From contig CAMLNA010000056.1 of NCBI GenBank assembly GCA_946481025.1, positions 1 through 25,506 of the forward strand: DNA of 25,506 nt, written 5' to 3'. The position numbers and the translations under genes are program-made. The notes under the pieces are model-generated. The model worked only from the letters and a program-made list of their open reading frames with translations. It made no database searches and was not told the origin of the DNA. This document shows positions 1 to 7,528 of this stretch, piece after piece. Position 1 is the stretch's first letter, and each line of letters opens with the position of its first letter. Origin of the DNA: an uncultured Rivibacter sp. Lineage in GTDB: Bacteria > Pseudomonadota > Gammaproteobacteria > Burkholderiales > Burkholderiaceae.

Positions 1-54
1 CTCCCCCGAGGGGAGGCGGGCCTTGCTTGGGGCGGCCCGGCGCGGCGGCCCGAA

Positions 55-71
55 GTGACGCCCGGCGTCAC
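55..71. repeat. Perfect 7-bp inverted repeat upstream of the FtsH-like gene
   Basis: The arms GTGACGC (55-61) and GCGTCAC (65-71) are perfect inverted copies around a CCG centre. A shorter one, CTCCCC/GGGGAG, lies at 1-15, and GGCGGCCC is directly repeated at 31-38 and 44-51. The gene that precedes the window is not visible. These could be its terminator or part of the upstream region of the protease gene. No T tract follows either hairpin. Confidence 0.4.
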
Positions 72-94
72 CTCTGTAACCCGGGTGCGCGAGC

Positions 95-122
95 AGGTGT
101 AAACAGCGTGGCGTTTGCACCT
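95..122. promoter_or_regulatory. Operator-like dyad upstream of the FtsH-like gene
   Basis: AGGTGTAAAC (95-104) pairs with GTTTGCACCT (113-122) over ten positions with one G-T wobble, around an 8-nt centre. It lies about 65 bp before the start codon, where a promoter would be expected. The TGTAAAC...GTTTGCA half-sites resemble a generic helix-turn-helix operator. No regulator gene lies next to it, and no convincing -35/-10 pair could be placed, so the function is inferred from position only. Confidence 0.35.
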
Positions 123-185
123 TTCCTGGAGCCCTTACACGCGGCGTACTTGTAGTCTCATCAGCGGTCTCTACATTGGACCGCG

Positions 186-2108
186 ATGAAGTACCTCTCC
201 AACTGGCCCCGCTGGGCCCTCTACCTGGCCGGTTCGCTGGCCTCCCTCCTGGTTCTGGCTGCCGCGGTGGCGTTCGAATACCGCGGCACGCTCCCCGCGC
301 ATGAAGGCAAGACGGCGCTGGCCCGGCAGTTCGAAGCCGATCCGCGCGCCTGGCTCGACCAGCCGCGCGACGTGTCCGAGTTCGAGCGCACGCTGCGCGA
401 AGGGCAGGCGGCCGCCATCGGCGTGGACGGCCAGCATGTGCTGGTCACCACCCGCAATGGCCAGCGCTTCAGCACCGAGCTGCTGTCCAGCACCCGCGAG
501 GGCATGCACGGCCGGCTCGAGGCGCAAAGCCGCGAGCAGGGCTTCGCGCTCACGCAGGTCAAGGTGGACACGCGCACCGCGCGGCAGAAGCTCATGGCGA
601 GCATCGGCACGGTGATGGAGCGGCTGATGGCGGTGCTCACGCTCGCGGCCACGGTGCTCATCGGGGTGTACCTCGTGCGCCAGACGGGCGGCATGGGCGG
701 CGGGGCCAAGGCCAAGCTGGCCGAGAAGCCCGACACCGGCTTCGACGACGTGATCGGCTCCACCGAAGCCAAGGCCGCGCTGCAGCAGGTCACGGCCTTC
801 ATGCGCAACCCCGACAAGTACCTCGCGCTCGGCGCCAAGCCGCCGCGCGGCGTGTTGCTCGAAGGCCCTCCCGGCACCGGCAAGACCCTGTTGGCGCGCG
901 CCCTGGCGGGCGAGTGCGGCGCCAACTTCATCGCGGTGGACGGCTCGTACTTCTCGAGCATGTTCTACGGTGCCGGCATCACCAAGGTGCGCGAGCTGTT
1001 CGCCACCGCGCGCAAGCACGCGCCGTGCATCGTGTTCATCGACGAGTTCGACGGCATCGGCAAGCGCGCCAGCGGCGCCAAGGTGCAGGGCGGCCAGTCG
1101 GAGGAGAACCGCATCATCAACAAGCTGCTGGTCGAAATGGACGGCTTCTCCGCATCGGAGAACGTGGTCGTCATCGGCGCGACCAACCACGTGGGCAACG
1201 TGGACGACGCGCTCAAGCGCCCCGGCCGCTTCGACCTCGTGGCTCGCGTGCACCTGCCCACGCTGCCCGACCGGCGCGAGCTGTTCGCGCTGTGCCTGGC
1301 GCGGGTGAAGGCCGCGCCCGGCATCGACGCCGATGCGCTGGCGCGTGCCAGCAGCGGGCTGTCGCATGCCGACATCACCAACATCGTGAACCGCGCCGCG
1401 GTGCTGGCCGCCGAAGCCGGCGGGGCCCATGTGGAGCAGTCGCACATCGAGCGCGCGCTCGAAAGCCACCAGCTCGGCGGCGAGGTGTCCAACATGAAGG
1501 CGCTCATCACGCCGGCCCATCGCGAGCGCATCGCGGTGCACGAGAGCGGCCACGCGCTGGTGGCCCACGTGCTGAAGGCCGGCGTGGTGGAACGCATCAG
1601 CATCGAGCCGCGGGGCCAGGCCCTGGGCGTGACCTTCGTGACGCGCCACAACGAGGTGCCGCTGTACGGCGAAGCCGAACTGCAGGGCCGCCTGGGCATG
1701 CTGCTGGCGGGCCGCGAGGCCGAGCTCATGGTGTTCGGCAACACCACCTCCGGCGCTCAGGACGACCTCAAGCGCGCCTCCGAACTGGCCATCGAGATGG
1801 TGAGTTCGATGGGCTTTTCGAGCGAGTTCGGCCTGCTGAGCCTGAAGGGCGTGCCCGAGTCGCTGGTCGGCCCGCACATCCAGGAGCGCGTGCTGGCAGA
1901 GGCCCGGGCCATGCTCGACCGTGCGCAAGCTCTGTGCCGCGAAACCCTCACCCGCCATCGCGCCGTGCTGGAAGCGCTGACCGCCGACCTGCTGCGCGAC
2001 GAGAACGTGTCGGGCGCGCTCTTGCGCGACCGGCTGCCGCTTCACGTCGACGAGGAAGCCGCCAACGAGCCGTCGCTGCGGGTGGCGATGGCTCGCTCGG
2101 AGGTCTGA
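186..2108 (+). CDS. FtsH-family ATP-dependent membrane zinc metalloprotease (divergent paralogue)
   Basis: 640-residue membrane-anchored AAA+ protease, predicted to extract and degrade membrane or misfolded proteins as a hexamer. A transmembrane helix spans about residues 11-30, a periplasmic segment 31-138 and a second helix about 140-163. The AAA domain has Walker A GPPGTGKT (227-234), Walker B with D286/E287, and a pore loop MFYGAG. The peptidase has HESGH (His452, Glu453, His456) and a probable third zinc ligand, Asp527, in SGAQDDL. Length matches FtsH (about 640). It differs from the housekeeping enzyme: the second-region-of-homology sequence is RPGRFDL (345-351), so the second arginine finger (E. 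coli Arg315) is Leu, and the N-terminal and C-terminal tails are not FtsH-like. This suggests an accessory paralogue, not the main ftsH, which normally sits beside rlmE. The ATG at 186 precedes a good TM signal but has only a weak ribosome site. It stands alone, convergent with the next genes. Confidence 0.92.
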   Translation: MKYLSNWPRWALYLAGSLASLLVLAAAVAFEYRGTLPAHEGKTALARQFEADPRAWLDQPRDVSEFERTLREGQAAAIGVDGQHVLVTTRNGQRFSTELLSSTREGMHGRLEAQSREQGFALTQVKVDTRTARQKLMASIGTVMERLMAVLTLAATVLIGVYLVRQTGGMGGGAKAKLAEKPDTGFDDVIGSTEAKAALQQVTAFMRNPDKYLALGAKPPRGVLLEGPPGTGKTLLARALAGECGANFIAVDGSYFSSMFYGAGITKVRELFATARKHAPCIVFIDEFDGIGKRASGAKVQGGQSEENRIINKLLVEMDGFSASENVVVIGATNHVGNVDDALKRPGRFDLVARVHLPTLPDRRELFALCLARVKAAPGIDADALARASSGLSHADITNIVNRAAVLAAEAGGAHVEQSHIERALESHQLGGEVSNMKALITPAHRERIAVHESGHALVAHVLKAGVVERISIEPRGQALGVTFVTRHNEVPLYGEAELQGRLGMLLAGREAELMVFGNTTSGAQDDLKRASELAIEMVSSMGFSSEFGLLSLKGVPESLVGPHIQERVLAEARAMLDRAQALCRETLTRHRAVLEALTADLLRDENVSGALLRDRLPLHVDEEAANEPSLRVAMARSEV

Positions 2109-2110
2109 TC

Positions 2111-2176
2111 GGAGGCTCGCGGAGGGATGCAGGTCTCCTCCGCGGTCCTCCGCGTCATCCGCGCCTCCGCGGTGAA
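2111..2176. repeat. Degenerate CTCCGCG decamer repeat with hairpin between convergent genes
   Basis: Starting 3 nt after the protease stop codon, the sequence holds CGCGGAGG (2118-2125), which pairs perfectly with CCTCCGCG (2137-2144). It then runs through near-tandem units of about ten bases: TCCTCCGCGG, TCCTCCGCGT, CATCCGCGCC and TCCGCGGTGAA. The second copy of CCTCCGCG (2147-2154) could pair with the same arm. It lies between convergent genes and probably acts as a bidirectional terminator or is a dispersed intergenic repeat. A related tract is present at 4672-4700. Confidence 0.6.
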
Positions 2177-2191
2177 TGACTTGGGGGCGTG

Positions 2192-2557
2192 CTAACCGCC
2201 GAACTTGTCGACGGTCTTCAACGCCCACTCGTTGCCGACTTCGTCCTGGATGTCGTGCACGAGTTCGTCGATGACCGGCTCGGGCACGACGCCGTCGAAC
2301 TGCTCGTGCAGCACGCGGTCGGCGAGGTAGGGCCCGCCGTCGGTGTAGAGGTAGTCGCCGTCGTCGTCATGCGGCGTGGCGAACTTCGGGTCGTCGTAGC
2401 GGGTGGCGAACCAGCGCCACATCGCGGTCTGCTGCTGTTCGCGCGGGGCTTCGCGCAGCCACTCGACGTTGGGTTCGAAACGCACGGCGTTCACGTCGCC
2501 GGCCGCCGGCGGCAGCACCACGGTGCGGCCCTGGGCGATGCGATCGGGTACAGGCAT
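2192..2557 (-). CDS. Conserved-looking hypothetical protein, 121 aa
   Basis: Function not recognised. The product is small, soluble and acidic with no signal peptide or membrane segment. Visible features are an aromatic patch (MWRWFATRYDDP, about residues 45-56), a tract rich in Asp, Tyr and Gly (DDDGDYLYTDGGPY) and a C-terminal amphipathic region (VIDELVHDIQDEVGNEW). The start ATG at 2557 is well supported by an AAGGAG ribosome site 6-7 nt upstream. It begins 16 nt after the stop of the DUF502 membrane protein on the same strand, so the two are probably co-transcribed, with this gene second. The convergent neighbour is the FtsH-like protease, separated by the decamer-repeat hairpin. Confidence 0.8.
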   Translation of the reverse strand: MPVPDRIAQGRTVVLPPAAGDVNAVRFEPNVEWLREAPREQQQTAMWRWFATRYDDPKFATPHDDDGDYLYTDGGPYLADRVLHEQFDGVVPEPVIDELVHDIQDEVGNEWALKTVDKFGG

Positions 2558-2573
2558 GGCGTACTCCTTCAGT

Positions 2574-3266
2574 TCACGAGGGCGCCGTCGCTCCCTTCAC
2601 GTCTGCCGCCACGCTGCGGGGCGCGGCCGGCAGATGCTGGGGCGACGTGACCCCCATCGACACGTAGATGCTGGTGACGGCCTCCATCCCCAGGCTTGCA
2701 GGTGTGACCCAGTGTTCCGGCACGTAGACGAGCCCGCCGCCCACCGGCACCGGCGTGGTCGGCAGCACCACCGCGAGAAATGGCTTGCCTTCCACCAGCA
2801 CCGGCTCGGGTGACGACAGCAGCGCGAGCACCGCCGCGCCGCCCGGCCCGCCGAAGTGGCACCACACCGCGCTCATCGACTTGAGCCCTTCCTTGTCGCG
2901 CTGCGAGACCATGCCGACGAACTTCTCGATCACGTCGTACACGTGGCGCACCAGCGGGATGCGGCTCACCACCGCATTGACCGCGGTGGCGAGTCCGCGT
3001 TCCAGCCCGGACTCGACCAGGATGCCCAGCCCGAAGATGGCCGCCGCCAGAAGCCCCAGGCCGATGAGGTAGCCCAGCGCCTGGGTGCCCCCGAGCCCGA
3101 AGCCGATGGCCACGAGGCCGCTGCCGATCAGGCTTTCCGGGCCGAACCACTGGAACAGCAGCTGCCCGGTCCATACCAGGATCAGCACCGTGGCCATGAG
3201 CGGCAGCGCGGCCAGCAGGCCGGTCAGGAAGATGCGCGCGATGCGACGCAGGTTTCGATTCACCAC
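2574..3266 (-). CDS. DUF502 family inner-membrane protein
   Basis: 230-residue integral membrane protein of the DUF502 (COG2928) family, whose biochemical role is unknown. Two hydrophobic segments lie at about residues 10-32 and 50-78. They are followed by the family-typical RIPLVRHVYDVIEKF stretch and a conserved soluble part that includes FLAVVLPTTPVPVGGGLVYVP. The C-terminal 35 residues are low-complexity. The gene starts with GTG: 3266 is the first in-frame candidate, and a second GTG at 3263 is slightly better spaced from the GAGGAG ribosome site. It is followed after 16 nt by the 121-aa hypothetical gene, probably in one transcript. The family assignment rests on overall resemblance and length. 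Confidence 0.88.
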   Translation of the reverse strand: MVNRNLRRIARIFLTGLLAALPLMATVLILVWTGQLLFQWFGPESLIGSGLVAIGFGLGGTQALGYLIGLGLLAAAIFGLGILVESGLERGLATAVNAVVSRIPLVRHVYDVIEKFVGMVSQRDKEGLKSMSAVWCHFGGPGGAAVLALLSSPEPVLVEGKPFLAVVLPTTPVPVGGGLVYVPEHWVTPASLGMEAVTSIYVSMGVTSPQHLPAAPRSVAADVKGATAPS

Positions 3267-3317
3267 CTTCTCCTCAGCAAATGCCGCGCCCGGGTCATCG
3301 GGGCGCAGGCGGGGATT

Positions 3318-4583
3318 TCAGCGCATGTCGCTCAGGCGATCGCGGCGGGCCAGCTCGGGGAACAGCTTCATCCAGGCCAGCGCCACCAGCAGCGTGCCGA
3401 AGCCGCCCAGCAGCACCGAGCCTACCGGCCCCAGCAGGGCGGCCGTGGCGCCCGACTCGAATTCGCCCAGCTGGTTGCTCGCGCCGATGAAGATCGAGTT
3501 GACCGCGCTCACGCGGCCGCGCATCTCGTTGGGCGTGTCCAGTTGCACCAGCGACTGGCGGATGACGACGCTCACCATGTCGGCCGCGCCCGACACGAAC
3601 AGCGCGGCGAACGACAGCCAGAACAGCGTGGAGAGTGCAAAGCCCAGCGTCGCCACGCCGTACACCGAGACAGCGGCGAACAGCAGCTTGCCGACGCGGC
3701 GCTGCAGCGGCCAGCGCGTCATCGCGAGCGACATCAGCAAGGCGCCGGCCGCCGGCGCGCCGCGCAGCAGGCCCAACCCCCACGGCCCGACATGCAGGAT
3801 GTCCTTCGCGAACATGGGCAGCAGCGCGGTGGCGCCGCCCAGCAGCACGGCAAACAGGTCGAGGGAAATGGCTCCCAGCACCACCGGCCGCTGGCGGATG
3901 AAGCGCACGCCGGCCAGCAGCGTGTCGAGGCTCACCGGTGCCTTGGGCGGCGGCGCATGGTGGTGGCGCACGCCCAGCATCAGCAGGCAGGCGGCGCCGA
4001 ACAGCAGGGCGCACAGGGCATACACCACATCGGCGCCGGCCACGTAGACGAAACCACCCAGCGCCGGCCCGCCGATGATGGCCGCCTGCATGCCGGCCGA
4101 GCTGAACGCCAGCGCGCGCGGCAGCACCTCGGCCGGCACCAGCAACGGCGCCAGCGCCTGCTGCGTGGGCATCTGGAAGGCCTTGGTGGTGCCGAGCACC
4201 ACCGACAGCCCCAGCAACAGCTCGCGGCTGGCCCAGTGCTGGTGGGCAGCCGCGGCGAGCACGAGCCCGATGACGGCCTGCGCGGTGTAGCAAAGCGCCA
4301 GCACCCGGGCCCGGTCGTAGCGGTCGGCGACGTGGCCCGTCACGAGCGTGAGCGCAAGGGCCGGCGCGAACTGCAGCAGGCCCACGAGCCCGAGGTCCCA
4401 GGCACTGCTGGTGAGGTCGTACATCTGCCAGCCCACCGCCACCATCAGCATCTGGTTGCCCATGGTCGAGGCGAGACGACCGAACCAGAACCGCATGAAG
4501 GCGCGGAAGGTGAACAACGAAGGCTGGGAAGCGCTGGCGGGTGGGGGGCTGGCGGGAGGAAGAGGCGGGGGAGTCGGCGGCAT
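3318..4583 (-). CDS. MFS transporter, EntS/MFS_3-like exporter
   Basis: 421-residue major facilitator protein predicted to export a small molecule using the proton gradient. After a proline-rich cytoplasmic N-terminus (residues 1-22) come about 11-12 hydrophobic helices. The loop between helices 2 and 3 carries GHVADRYDRARVL, the MFS signature G-x-x-x-D-R-x-x-R. The sequence SSAGMQAAIIGGPALGGFVY and the later RQSLVQLDTPNEMRGRVSAVNS are typical of the MFS_3 (enterobactin-exporter-like) branch. There is no siderophore or drug-related gene nearby, so the substrate is unknown. It is separated from DUF502 by 51 nt on the same strand and may be transcribed separately. Confidence 0.88.
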   Translation of the reverse strand: MPPTPPPLPPASPPPASASQPSLFTFRAFMRFWFGRLASTMGNQMLMVAVGWQMYDLTSSAWDLGLVGLLQFAPALALTLVTGHVADRYDRARVLALCYTAQAVIGLVLAAAAHQHWASRELLLGLSVVLGTTKAFQMPTQQALAPLLVPAEVLPRALAFSSAGMQAAIIGGPALGGFVYVAGADVVYALCALLFGAACLLMLGVRHHHAPPPKAPVSLDTLLAGVRFIRQRPVVLGAISLDLFAVLLGGATALLPMFAKDILHVGPWGLGLLRGAPAAGALLMSLAMTRWPLQRRVGKLLFAAVSVYGVATLGFALSTLFWLSFAALFVSGAADMVSVVIRQSLVQLDTPNEMRGRVSAVNSIFIGASNQLGEFESGATAALLGPVGSVLLGGFGTLLVALAWMKLFPELARRDRLSDMR

Positions 4584-4671
4584 GGGCGGCCGTTAGCTTA
4601 AGCGATGCCTCCGGCCGGGCCCCTTCCCCTTATGCGCGCTTAACAAACCCCCACTAGGATGCAGCCTCGTC

Positions 4672-4700
4672 TCACTGCCTCTGCGCCTTCGCGTCTCTCG
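4672..4700. repeat. Second copy of a degenerate CTCTGCG/CTTCGCG repeat
   Basis: A tract reading CTGCCTCTGCG, CCTTCGCG and TCTCTCGG shows the same 8-10 base periodicity as the tract at 2136-2176. It lies directly before the ATG at 4704 of the small membrane protein. Two related copies within 2.5 kb, both intergenic, suggest a dispersed repeat family in this genome. The copy number elsewhere cannot be seen from this window. Confidence 0.45.
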
Positions 4701-4703
4701 GCC

Positions 4704-4976
4704 ATGAACTTCCTGTCCCGGGTCCTTTCCTTCCTGCTGCGTGTCGTCGTGCTGCTGGCAGGGCTGGTGTTCGCTGCCAGCATGCTGGTGGCCGGCGTGG
4801 TGGTGGCACTGGTGTTCGTGCTGCGCAGCCTGCTCGCCGGCAAGCGGCCCGCCTCGGTGCGGTGGCGCATGGCTTCCGGCTCACGCCACGCGGGCGCCCG
4901 CATGGGTGACGTGGTGGACGTGCAGGTGCGCGAGGTGCCTGCCACCGCGCAGCGGCGCCTGCCGCCCGAAGCCTAG
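4704..4976 (+). CDS. Small membrane protein, 90 aa, unknown function
   Basis: Function not recognised. The protein starts MNFLSRVLSFLLR and then has one or two closely spaced hydrophobic segments (about residues 10-40), followed by a basic, soluble tail with GDVVDVQVREVP. I chose the ATG at 4704 because it puts the hydrophobic segment at the N-terminus. An upstream in-frame ATG at 4659 would add 15 residues encoded by the repeat tract. No strong ribosome site is visible before either. The stop TAG (4974-4976) lies within a CTAG palindrome that also supplies the stop of the convergent diguanylate cyclase gene, giving a 4-nt overlap. Confidence 0.65.
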   Translation: MNFLSRVLSFLLRVVVLLAGLVFAASMLVAGVVVALVFVLRSLLAGKRPASVRWRMASGSRHAGARMGDVVDVQVREVPATAQRRLPPEA

Positions 4977-6844
4977 GCCGTACGCGCGACCACCCGGTTG
5001 CGGCCGGCGTGCTTGGCCTCGTAGAGGCCTTCATCGGCGCGCTTGAGCATGGTGCTGAGCGTGTCCGTCCCAGGTGTCGACACGGTGACGCCCAGGCTCA
5101 TGGTCAGGGCACGGTCGTTGAACCAGCGTGAGGTGTCGATGGCGGCAATGCCCTCGCGCAGCCGCTCGGCCACTTGTGCGGCGGCTTCCAGCCCGGTGTC
5201 GGGCAGCACCACCAGGAACTCCTCGCCGCCCAGGCGGCCCAGGCACACCGGCTCCCGCACCGCGGCCGAGAGCGAGGCTGCCACTTCACGCAGGATCGCG
5301 TCGCCGACCGGGTGGCCGTAGCGGTCGTTGATGGGCTTGAAGTGGTCGATGTCGCCGATCAGGACGGCACACGGCCTGGCGCCGGGCGCCGACAGCAGCT
5401 GCGACAGCCGCGCCAGCACGTTGCGGCGGTTGGCCAGGCCGGTGAGTTCGTCGGTGAGGGCCAGCGCCCGCATGCGCAGGCTGGTGCGGCGCTGCTGCAC
5501 CGCCCATGCCGCCAGCAGGAGCGCCAGCACGCTGCCCAGCGAAATGGCCAGCACCTGCAGCTGGTTGGCGCGCCGCTGTTGCTCCAGGGCCTGTTCGTTG
5601 GCCAGGTTCTCGCGCATGAGGGCGATGTTCTGGCGTTCCTTGGCCGCCGTGTCGAACTCCACCTTGAGGGTGGCGAAGCGCTGGTCGAGCTGCTGGTGCA
5701 GCAGCTTGTCGGAGGCCACCTTGAAGTCCACCTGGTGTGCATAGGCGGTTTTCCAGTCGCCGCTTTCAGCGTGGGCCTGCGCCAGCTCGTCGTGCGTGGC
5801 CGCCAGTTCTGCGAGCGAGTCGGCACGGGCGAACACCGCGCGCGCTTCCTCCAGGGCCTGGATGCTTTCGGCATACCGGCGCAGCCCCTGCAGGGCCTTG
5901 CCTCGCTCGAGCAGGATCTGCGCCTTCAGTCGGGCCTCGGGCATTTCGCCACCCACCAGCGCCTCGGCCTGCTGCAGCAGGTCCAGGGCCCCGGCGGCGT
6001 CGCCCGCGGCGTTGCGCACGCTGGCCAGCCCGCGCAGCGCGTGCGCCTGCCCGCGCGGGTAGGCGATCTCGCGGCTGGCCGCCAGGGCCTTTTCGAAGGC
6101 CTGCCGTGCGGCAGGCCAGTCGCCCAGCTTCTCGTGTGCGCGCCCGAGGTTGTGCACGGTCACCACCACCTCGCGCAGGGCGCCCGAGGCCTCCTGGGCC
6201 TTCAGTGTCTGCTCGTAGTAGCTGCGCGCCTGGGCGTAGTCGCCCATGCGGTTGTAGAGGATGGCAATGCCGTTGAGCGTGGTGAGCGCCTGTTGCGCGA
6301 GGCCGAGCTTCTCGTATTCGGTGCGGGCGCGCTGCAGGTCGGCCAGGCCGGTCGCGTAGTTGCCCAGCACGCCGCGCAGGTAGCCGCGCTGGAACAGCGA
6401 GTTCGCCAGCATCTCGACGTCGCGGGCGCCTTCGGCCACGCCGACAGCCTGCTCGTAATAGGCCATGGCCTGCGTGTTGTCGCCGGCGCTTTCGAGCATC
6501 TCGCCGCGGCACCCCAGGGCGCCGGCACGCAGTCCGGGGCGCGAGGCGCGCGGCAGTGCGGCGTCGATGGCCTCGATCTGCCGCTGCGCCAGTTCGCTGT
6601 CGCGCTCCGAGGCGTGATCGCAAAGCAGCAGGCGGGCCCTGATCTCCAGGTCGGCATCGGGCTGGCGGGCCAGCGCGGCGAGAGCCTTTTCGGCCAGTTG
6701 GCGGCCCTCGTCAGGGTGGCTGCGCAACGCGCGCGTGGCTTGCTCGACCAGGGCCTCGGCCGGATGCGGCGCCGCCTGGGCTCGCGGCAGCGCCGCCCCG
6801 CAGAGCAGCAGGACCAGGGCGATGGGGCGAAGTTGCAGGCTCAC
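4973..6844 (-). CDS. TPR-repeat membrane diguanylate cyclase (GGDEF domain)
   Basis: 623-residue sensor-type enzyme predicted to make cyclic di-GMP from two GTP. An N-terminal signal peptide (VSLQLRPIALVLLLCG..., cleavage near AQA, residue 24) leads into a periplasmic region of about six to eight tetratricopeptide repeats (residues 30-375). A short coiled coil (about 385-425), a transmembrane helix (about 429-449) and a cytoplasmic GGDEF domain (about 455-620) follow. The active-site loop is GGEEF (539-543), an active variant. The inhibitory I-site RxxD is RxxV (Arg530, Val533), so product feedback through this site is probably absent. The start is the GTG at 6844. The frame stays open further upstream, but that part lacks protein-like composition and overlaps the next gene antiparallel in reading frame. 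The periplasmic TPR domain may sense a peptide or partner protein. Confidence 0.9.
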   Translation of the reverse strand: MSLQLRPIALVLLLCGAALPRAQAAPHPAEALVEQATRALRSHPDEGRQLAEKALAALARQPDADLEIRARLLLCDHASERDSELAQRQIEAIDAALPRASRPGLRAGALGCRGEMLESAGDNTQAMAYYEQAVGVAEGARDVEMLANSLFQRGYLRGVLGNYATGLADLQRARTEYEKLGLAQQALTTLNGIAILYNRMGDYAQARSYYEQTLKAQEASGALREVVVTVHNLGRAHEKLGDWPAARQAFEKALAASREIAYPRGQAHALRGLASVRNAAGDAAGALDLLQQAEALVGGEMPEARLKAQILLERGKALQGLRRYAESIQALEEARAVFARADSLAELAATHDELAQAHAESGDWKTAYAHQVDFKVASDKLLHQQLDQRFATLKVEFDTAAKERQNIALMRENLANEQALEQQRRANQLQVLAISLGSVLALLLAAWAVQQRRTSLRMRALALTDELTGLANRRNVLARLSQLLSAPGARPCAVLIGDIDHFKPINDRYGHPVGDAILREVAASLSAAVREPVCLGRLGGEEFLVVLPDTGLEAAAQVAERLREGIAAIDTSRWFNDRALTMSLGVTVSTPGTDTLSTMLKRADEGLYEAKHAGRNRVVARTA

Positions 6845-6914
6845 GGTACGGCAGGCGGCACTGGGACGGGCGGCGCATTGTTGCAGAGTGCTACCGCCGG
6901 CCCGGGCCGGCCCG

Positions 6915-7418
6915 CTATTCAGCGCAGTTGCAGCCCTTGTCGAACACGATGCGCCAGACGCCCGGAGCCTCCAGCCGCCAGACCGACGTGAAGGTGGCGA
7001 ATTTCTTGCCCTGGGGGTCGAACACCGGGCCGGAGCTGATGGCCAGCGCGCCGGAGTCGAGCACCTGCACCTGTTCGGGCGCCCACGAGAAGGGGGCCTG
7101 GGCGGGCTCGTAGAAGCGCTTCCATGCGGCCGCCACGGCGGCCTTGCCCCGCAGCGGCTTCGGGCCGGTGAAGAACACCGTTTCCTCGGAGAGGAAGCGG
7201 GTGAAGCCCGCATGGTCGCGGTCGGCCATGGTCTTGGCGAATGCGCGTTCCGTGTCGGCCACCTGCCGTTCGAGTTGCAGCCGCTCGGGCTCGCCCAGGG
7301 TGACGGCCTGGCCCGGGCGGGTGGGTCCCGGGTGCCCGCAGGCCGCCAGCAACAAGCCCGCACCCAGGAGGGCGGCACGACGCAGCAGCGCCGCGAAGGG
7401 CGCAAGGGCAGTGGACAT
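6915..7418 (-). CDS. NTF2-like (DUF4440/SnoaL-type) lipoprotein
   Basis: 167-residue predicted lipoprotein. A signal sequence ends in the lipobox LLAAC with the lipidated cysteine at residue 27. The rest resembles a DUF4440/NTF2-like cone fold: ADTERAFAKTMADRDHAGFTRFLSEETVFF, then the typical LRGKAAVAAAWKRFY helix and a late SVWRLE...WRIVFDKG strand pair. Proteins of this family are often small-molecule binding or structural. No catalytic residue can be assigned. A GAGGAAAG ribosome site precedes the ATG. It lies 70 nt upstream of the diguanylate cyclase gene on the same strand and may be co-transcribed with it. The protein ends in GCNCAE, with two extra cysteines. Confidence 0.82.
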   Translation of the reverse strand: MSTALAPFAALLRRAALLGAGLLLAACGHPGPTRPGQAVTLGEPERLQLERQVADTERAFAKTMADRDHAGFTRFLSEETVFFTGPKPLRGKAAVAAAWKRFYEPAQAPFSWAPEQVQVLDSGALAISSGPVFDPQGKKFATFTSVWRLEAPGVWRIVFDKGCNCAE

Positions 7419-7475
7419 GGCTTTCCTCGCTCCAGGGGGAAGCCGGGGATGTTACGCGCCTGCCCGCAAATGCGA

Positions 7476-7503
7476 ACGGCGCAACGCGCAAGCGTTGCGC
7501 CGT
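7476..7503 (-). terminator. 12-bp hairpin downstream of the glycine-zipper lipoprotein gene
   Basis: ACGGCGCAACGC (7476-7487) and GCGTTGCGCCGT (7492-7503) form a perfect 12-bp stem around a 4-nt loop. It begins 25 nt after the lipoprotein stop codon on the minus strand and precedes the NTF2-like gene. There is no long T tract after it, so termination may be imperfect or Rho-assisted. On the plus strand the loop reads GCAA, a GNRA tetraloop. Confidence 0.65.
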
Positions 7504-7528
7504 CGCAAGGTGGAGGTGGGAAGCGGGC

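Noticed and set aside
171..2228. A 685-codon open frame on the minus strand opposite the FtsH-like protease
   Set aside because: It is a by-product of the GC-rich third codon positions of the real gene. Its product is rich in Arg, His, Ala and Gly with no recognisable domain, while the plus strand encodes a complete protease.
2856..4601. A 581-codon plus-strand frame opposite DUF502 and the MFS exporter
   Set aside because: His/Gln/Arg-rich antisense product, with real hydrophobic proteins on the other strand.
6845..7405. N-terminal extension of the diguanylate cyclase up to 7405
   Set aside because: The extra 187 residues are Arg/Pro/Ser-rich, lie over the NTF2-like lipoprotein gene in another frame and would bury the signal peptide that begins at the GTG at 6844.
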